Assembly (NCBI RefSeq): GCF_000756715.1
Contig: NZ_CCSE01000001.1
Span: forward strand, 1,332,001 to 1,396,000
DNA from: Jeotgalicoccus saudimassiliensis
GTDB lineage: Bacteria > Bacillota > Bacilli > Staphylococcales > Salinicoccaceae
Direction: 5' to 3'
Length of the DNA stretch: 64,000 bases
Below the pieces are notes generated by a model. That model did not search any database. It saw only the letters and a program-made list of their open reading frames with translations, and was not told the DNA's origin. A program made the position numbers and the translations under genes. Each line of letters opens with the position of its first letter. Position 1 is the stretch's first letter. Shown piece after piece: positions 61,030 through 64,000 of this stretch.

Positions 61030-62247
61030 TTAATCCACCTGCCTTGCGAACTTCTGACGGGTCATCCACCCGGCAAGAATTCCAAGTATGATTTCGGTAA
61101 TAATAATTGTAACGGTAAGGACAATCAGACCGGTTTCAAAAGTAAAGTTATTCGACAGCGTTAAAAAGTTCTGCCGGCCGCTTAAAATATTTCCAAATTC
61201 AAAGTAATTCTGCGGAAATAAATGAGCTCCGATACCGAGAAAACTGTCTTCGCCTCCGCCGCTGTACAGTCTGTTAAATGCAACGATTACCAACCCTGCA
61301 ATCATCACAATTACATCATGCCTGAATACTAATGAGAGCGCTGCATTTAAACGGATAAATAAATATACGAGTACTGCCGTTATAATCAGCGACTGCATAA
61401 TGAAAGCAGTAATCGGCTCAGTAAAGAAGTTCTCTTCACCTGCACGATAGCCTCCATTGAATTCGTAATGAGTGTTCGCAAGTGACAAATCTCCAAAACC
61501 GTAAAGCAGTGAGATCAGCAGGAAGAAAAACGCGAGCAGTACAGCAAAGCCGGACATAATAATGAAGAACACCGACAGTGACTGATAAAATATGTATTTT
61601 CTCCATCCCAATGGCTGTCCTGCCTTTAAAGTATGATGCTTCCGGTCATCGACCAGTACTTCACTTGCTGTAAAAATAGTTATAAATAAAATAATTAATG
61701 GTCCGTAGTTTAAGAAAAATGAGTACAGCTGCTGAATTCCAGTCTTGCCGTTAAATTCATGTGTAGTCGGATTTTCTATATCCCGAAGTGCTGAGAGATT
61801 GCTTTCGATAACCATTCTTTCAAAATCCATTTCCAGAAACTGTCCGGAATGTTTCTGTTCGGCGTAATCTTTTAACGCTGCCTGTGTGAAGAGAGGTACA
61901 CCATTGCCGCTTTTCAGTTCCAGCAGCCTTGATACATCGCCTTTCTGTAGCGCATCATAATACTTAAAGTTATATTCATAATCATACTTCGCGAGACTGT
62001 ATGTATCGACACCTGTAAAACTGTTGACTGCAATATCACCTGAGTCCAGCCTGCTTTCTTTCATACCGTACGCCGATTCTGTTTCCAGAGTCAGTTCATC
62101 CGTATCGATTGTCAGCGGATTATTGAGGTTGGGCAAATATATAAATGAATACAGTATGATACCGAGAAAAGCCAGTAAAAATATTAATCTGTTCTTTTTA
62201 TTGCGGTATATCTTTTTAAATGTTTCCAAAAACACGATTTTAAACAT
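61030..62247 (-). CDS. ABC-2 type permease subunit 1
   Basis: A 405-residue membrane protein built like subunit 2: first helix about 18-36, large outer region about 37-175, then several helices (PLIILFITIFTASEVL, SVFFIIMSGFAVLLAFFFLL and others). The two permeases are similar in plan but clearly different in sequence and probably form a heterodimer. First gene of the operon permease-permease-ATPase-lipoprotein. GGAGATGG precedes the ATG. Confidence 0.82.
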   Translation of the reverse strand: MFKIVFLETFKKIYRNKKNRLIFLLAFLGIILYSFIYLPNLNNPLTIDTDELTLETESAYGMKESRLDSGDIAVNSFTGVDTYSLAKYDYEYNFKYYDALQKGDVSRLLELKSGNGVPLFTQAALKDYAEQKHSGQFLEMDFERMVIESNLSALRDIENPTTHEFNGKTGIQQLYSFFLNYGPLIILFITIFTASEVLVDDRKHHTLKAGQPLGWRKYIFYQSLSVFFIIMSGFAVLLAFFFLLISLLYGFGDLSLANTHYEFNGGYRAGEENFFTEPITAFIMQSLIITAVLVYLFIRLNAALSLVFRHDVIVMIAGLVIVAFNRLYSGGGEDSFLGIGAHLFPQNYFEFGNILSGRQNFLTLSNNFTFETGLIVLTVTIIITEIILGILAGWMTRQKFARQVD

Positions 62248-62401
62248 TGGCCATCTCCATCTGCAATTTATTCTGAGGCATTTATAACTATTATAGAAAA
62301 CGCTTCCATAATTTACAAACTAATTCAGTGATTCTTTGTTGTATGTCCCATAGAATTATATTACTCTTAGTTTACTTAATTACAGTCAGGAGAACTCATA
62401 A

Positions 62402-63016
62402 ATGCTTACTGCTTTTCTTCACGGCTTTATTCTTTCAGCAGGACTTATACTTCCGCCGGGAGCCCAGAATGTTTTCCTTATTAATCAGGGTGCCAACCAT
62501 AAAAATTTCATTCATGCCCTGCCGGCAGTTATTGCTGCAGGACTCAGCGACACACTGCTGATTGTACTTTCAGTGGCAGGTGTTTCACTAATTATTTTAT
62601 CCGTGCCTGCACTGCAGCTCGGCATGTATATTATCGGTTTTATATTTTTAACTTATATGTCAATATCACTGTGGTTTACTAAAGCGGAAACTGCATAGGC
62701 GCCGGTAAAACTTTCGCCTTATAAACAGATTGCCTATGCATTGTCGGTATCTTTATTAAATCCGCATGCAATTCTCGACACTGCAGGTATTATCGGCACC
62801 AACTCAACTGCATATACAGACAATGCGCTTATCGTCTTCACCATATCCTGCATCGCCGTTTCATGGCTCGCTTTTATCATTCTCGTACTGCTCGGCAGAG
62901 TACTCGGCAGCATCGATACCGATGGTAAAATCACTTTATATATTAATAAAATATCAGCTGTCGTCATCTTCATTATTGCGTGCTTTATTCTCATTAATAT
63001 TATAAAAATGATTTAA
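62402..63016 (+). pseudogene. LysE family exporter interrupted by an in-frame amber codon
   Basis: A LysE/ArgO-type amino-acid exporter of about 204 codons with a TAG at 62696-62698. Both halves are in the same frame: the first has LILPPGAQNVFLINQG, the second continues APVKLSPYKQIAYALSVSLLNPHAILDTAGIIG (in parts). The family's GP/PPGAQ and NPHA-x-LD signatures lie on opposite sides of the stop. Start, SD (CAGGAGA) and the remaining frame are intact, so the damage is a single base change. Without suppression the product would be a 98-residue fragment. Confidence 0.85.
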
Positions 63017-63237
63017 CTGAAGAACTGTCCGGCGAAGACTGGAGTCTAAGTATTCCCTTACCCGATAAAACAATCAGCTCGCTTCAGATCAACAGCATTC
63101 TGACTCACGGCAAGGAAGGCGCTGCAGAAACAGCTGTTACCGCAGACGGTGGGATGTATCAGGCTGCATATTTCATCGCTTTTGAAAGCCATAAAAAAGA
63201 TGCGAAAATTAATAGCATCACCGTTTATACTAAATAA
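62998..63237 (+). pseudogene. Remnant of an NTF2/SnoaL-like protein, start missing
   Basis: An open stretch of 79 codons with no usable start, one base out of frame with and overlapping the end of the broken lysE. It reads DLTEELSGEDWSLSIPLPDK, then SLQINSILTHGKEGAAETAV and, at the end, HKKDAKINSITVYTK. The ILTHGKEGAA and KKDAKI-x-SIT-x-Y patterns resemble the C-terminal half of NTF2-like proteins in Bacilli. The N-terminal half is absent, so this is the 3' remainder of a deleted gene. Confidence 0.5.
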
Positions 63238-63304
63238 TTGAGTTTTTCACGACCTGTTCAGGGTAAATACAAGTATCAATTCCAAAAAGGAAAGAGGACG
63301 TAAT

Positions 63305-63658
63305 ATGAAAACTATTATGAGACTAATACTTGCGGCTGTTTTCGGTATCGCAGGTGTCGCACACTTTACACGATCTGAAGGATTTAAAAATATTGTTCCG
63401 CATTACTTGCCGTTTAAAGACTTTATCGTTAAAGCAAGCGGGGTCGCAGAACTGATAATCAGCTTTCTGCTGGTTATCAAACGCCCGGGAAGTATTATGA
63501 AATCTGCAATCAACAGTTTTCTGATGCTCGTGCTTCCTGCAAATATTTATATGGCTCAGAATGCACTGCCGCTCGGCAGTATTGATGTACCGAAACCGCT
63601 GTTATGGGCAAGAGTCCCGCTGCAGTTCGTTCTCATTAAAATGGTAAATAAATTATAA
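63305..63658 (+). CDS. DoxX-like membrane protein
   Basis: A 117-residue four-helix membrane protein: RLILAAVFGIAGVAHFTRSEGF at the start, KASGVAELIISFLLVIKRPG (about 43-62), then NIYMAQNALPL and a last amphipathic helix. The G-x-AHF and GVAE-L patterns are those of DoxX-like proteins, whose function is mostly undefined. GGAAAGAGG precedes the ATG. Confidence 0.78.
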   Translation: MKTIMRLILAAVFGIAGVAHFTRSEGFKNIVPHYLPFKDFIVKASGVAELIISFLLVIKRPGSIMKSAINSFLMLVLPANIYMAQNALPLGSIDVPKPLLWARVPLQFVLIKMVNKL

Positions 63659-63694
63659 AGAGGTAATTTAAATGCAGACTTCCTGAACTTATAT

Positions 63695-63731
63695 AATAAA
63701 GGATAATGACAATATGTCATTATCCTTTATT
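63695..63731. terminator. Bidirectional terminator, DoxX-like / SMR
   Basis: 17-bp perfect stem 63695-63711 with 63715-63731, 3-base loop. Confidence 0.9.
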
Positions 63732-64000
63732 ATTGTGCAGTTTCTTCTTTATCATTGTTAGATATATTCATCACAATGACCCCGAGAATTATAACGCCCA
63801 AGCCGATAATATTTACTGTCGACAGATGCTCATTAAACAAATAGACACCGATAATCCCTGCACCTGCTGTACCCAGTCCTGCCCATACACTGTACGCAAT
63901 GCTCAGCGGGATTGTTTTAAGTGCACCGATTAAACATGTAAATGATAACCCGAAACAGATCAGCATAATAACTGTAGGTGTTGCGTTTGTAAATCCATTC
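63730..64000 (-). CDS. SMR family transporter, 5'-truncated by window edge
   Basis: The C-terminal 89 residues of a small multidrug resistance protein; the frame stays open to the window end (NGFTNATPTVIMLICFG), so the first helix and its Glu are outside. TM3 signature PLSIAYSVWAGLGTAGAGIIG and TM4 are complete. It is a third SMR gene, distinct from the riboswitch-controlled pair. It could be a QacC/EmrE-type drug exporter. Its regulatory region is not in view. Confidence 0.88.
   Translation of the reverse strand, partial: NGFTNATPTVIMLICFGLSFTCLIGALKTIPLSIAYSVWAGLGTAGAGIIGVYLFNEHLSTVNIIGLGVIILGVIVMNISNNDKEETAQ

Noticed and set aside
62290-62310. cre-like AGAAAACGCTTCCA before the ABC operon
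   Set aside because: Two mismatches to the consensus and no supporting promoter geometry; too weak to report as a site.
62696-62740. Frameshift between two LysE ORFs
   Set aside because: Both halves are in the same reading frame, so a single nonsense codon, not a frameshift, separates them.

Overview
The window looks like part of the chromosome of a low-to-moderate GC Firmicute of the family Staphylococcaceae. Several proteins match Staphylococcus relatives in sequence and length: NorA-like exporter, SagB-like glucosaminidase, Mqo, the aminotransferase-serA pair, and the FdhF/FdhD set. Sodium-coupled and osmolyte transporters are frequent (BCCT, PutP, NSS, YuiF-like, DASS, Na/Pi, two-gene SMR), which fits a halotolerant genus such as Jeotgalicoccus or Salinicoccus; the genus is inference only. 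No phage, insertion sequence, CRISPR array, rRNA or tRNA gene was seen. Genes sit in short operons closed by strong, often bidirectional hairpin terminators.

Layout: 1-3.7 kb serine synthesis (partial aminotransferase, serA, convergent HAD phosphatase). 4-8.5 kb Na/Pi symporter, glnA, NSS transporter. 8.6-13 kb formate/molybdenum block (FdhF/YdeP-type oxidoreductase, a truncated OFA-type exporter, divergent fdhD). 13-16.7 kb SagB-like hydrolase, a 58-residue ORF, YuiF-like antiporter, metA. 16.7-19.4 kb aromatic amino-acid block: chorismate mutase and DAHP synthase, divergent from tyrA. 19.4-24.9 kb short repeats, guaC, a MerR-like protein with an acidic linker and amphipathic tail, a metI-like gene, mqo. 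24.9-38.9 kb HAD, YtoQ, putP, TAXI-TRAP operon, YeiH, DASS, PfoR-like, ALDH, MFS. 39-43.5 kb GNAT, MarR, and a two-component system with two PepSY proteins. 43.7-52 kb AlkD-like, DegV, AbgT plus M20 peptidase, BCCT, RidA plus D-threonine-aldolase-like enzyme. 52-64 kb CDF and NorA-like exporters, ferredoxin-NADP reductase, guanidine riboswitch with an SMR pair, RsmJ-like methyltransferase, an ABC-2 operon, and a decayed patch (lysE with an in-frame amber codon, an NTF2-like remnant), then DoxX-like and a partial SMR.

The strongest unusual signal is the 5' leader of the DAHP synthase operon (about 18358 to 18072, minus strand). It has a perfect sigma-A promoter, an SD-led 18-codon ORF ending Tyr-Phe-Ser-Tyr-Phe-stop, a chain of mutually exclusive hairpins, and an intrinsic terminator just before the gene. 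This reads as leader-peptide attenuation by aromatic amino acids, a mechanism not usual in Firmicutes, which mostly use T-box RNAs. Other points: an intrinsic terminator buried in the first codons of the TRAP-operon DUF1850 gene, a RacA-like architecture in the HTH protein, phased repeats upstream of mqo, and several broken genes.
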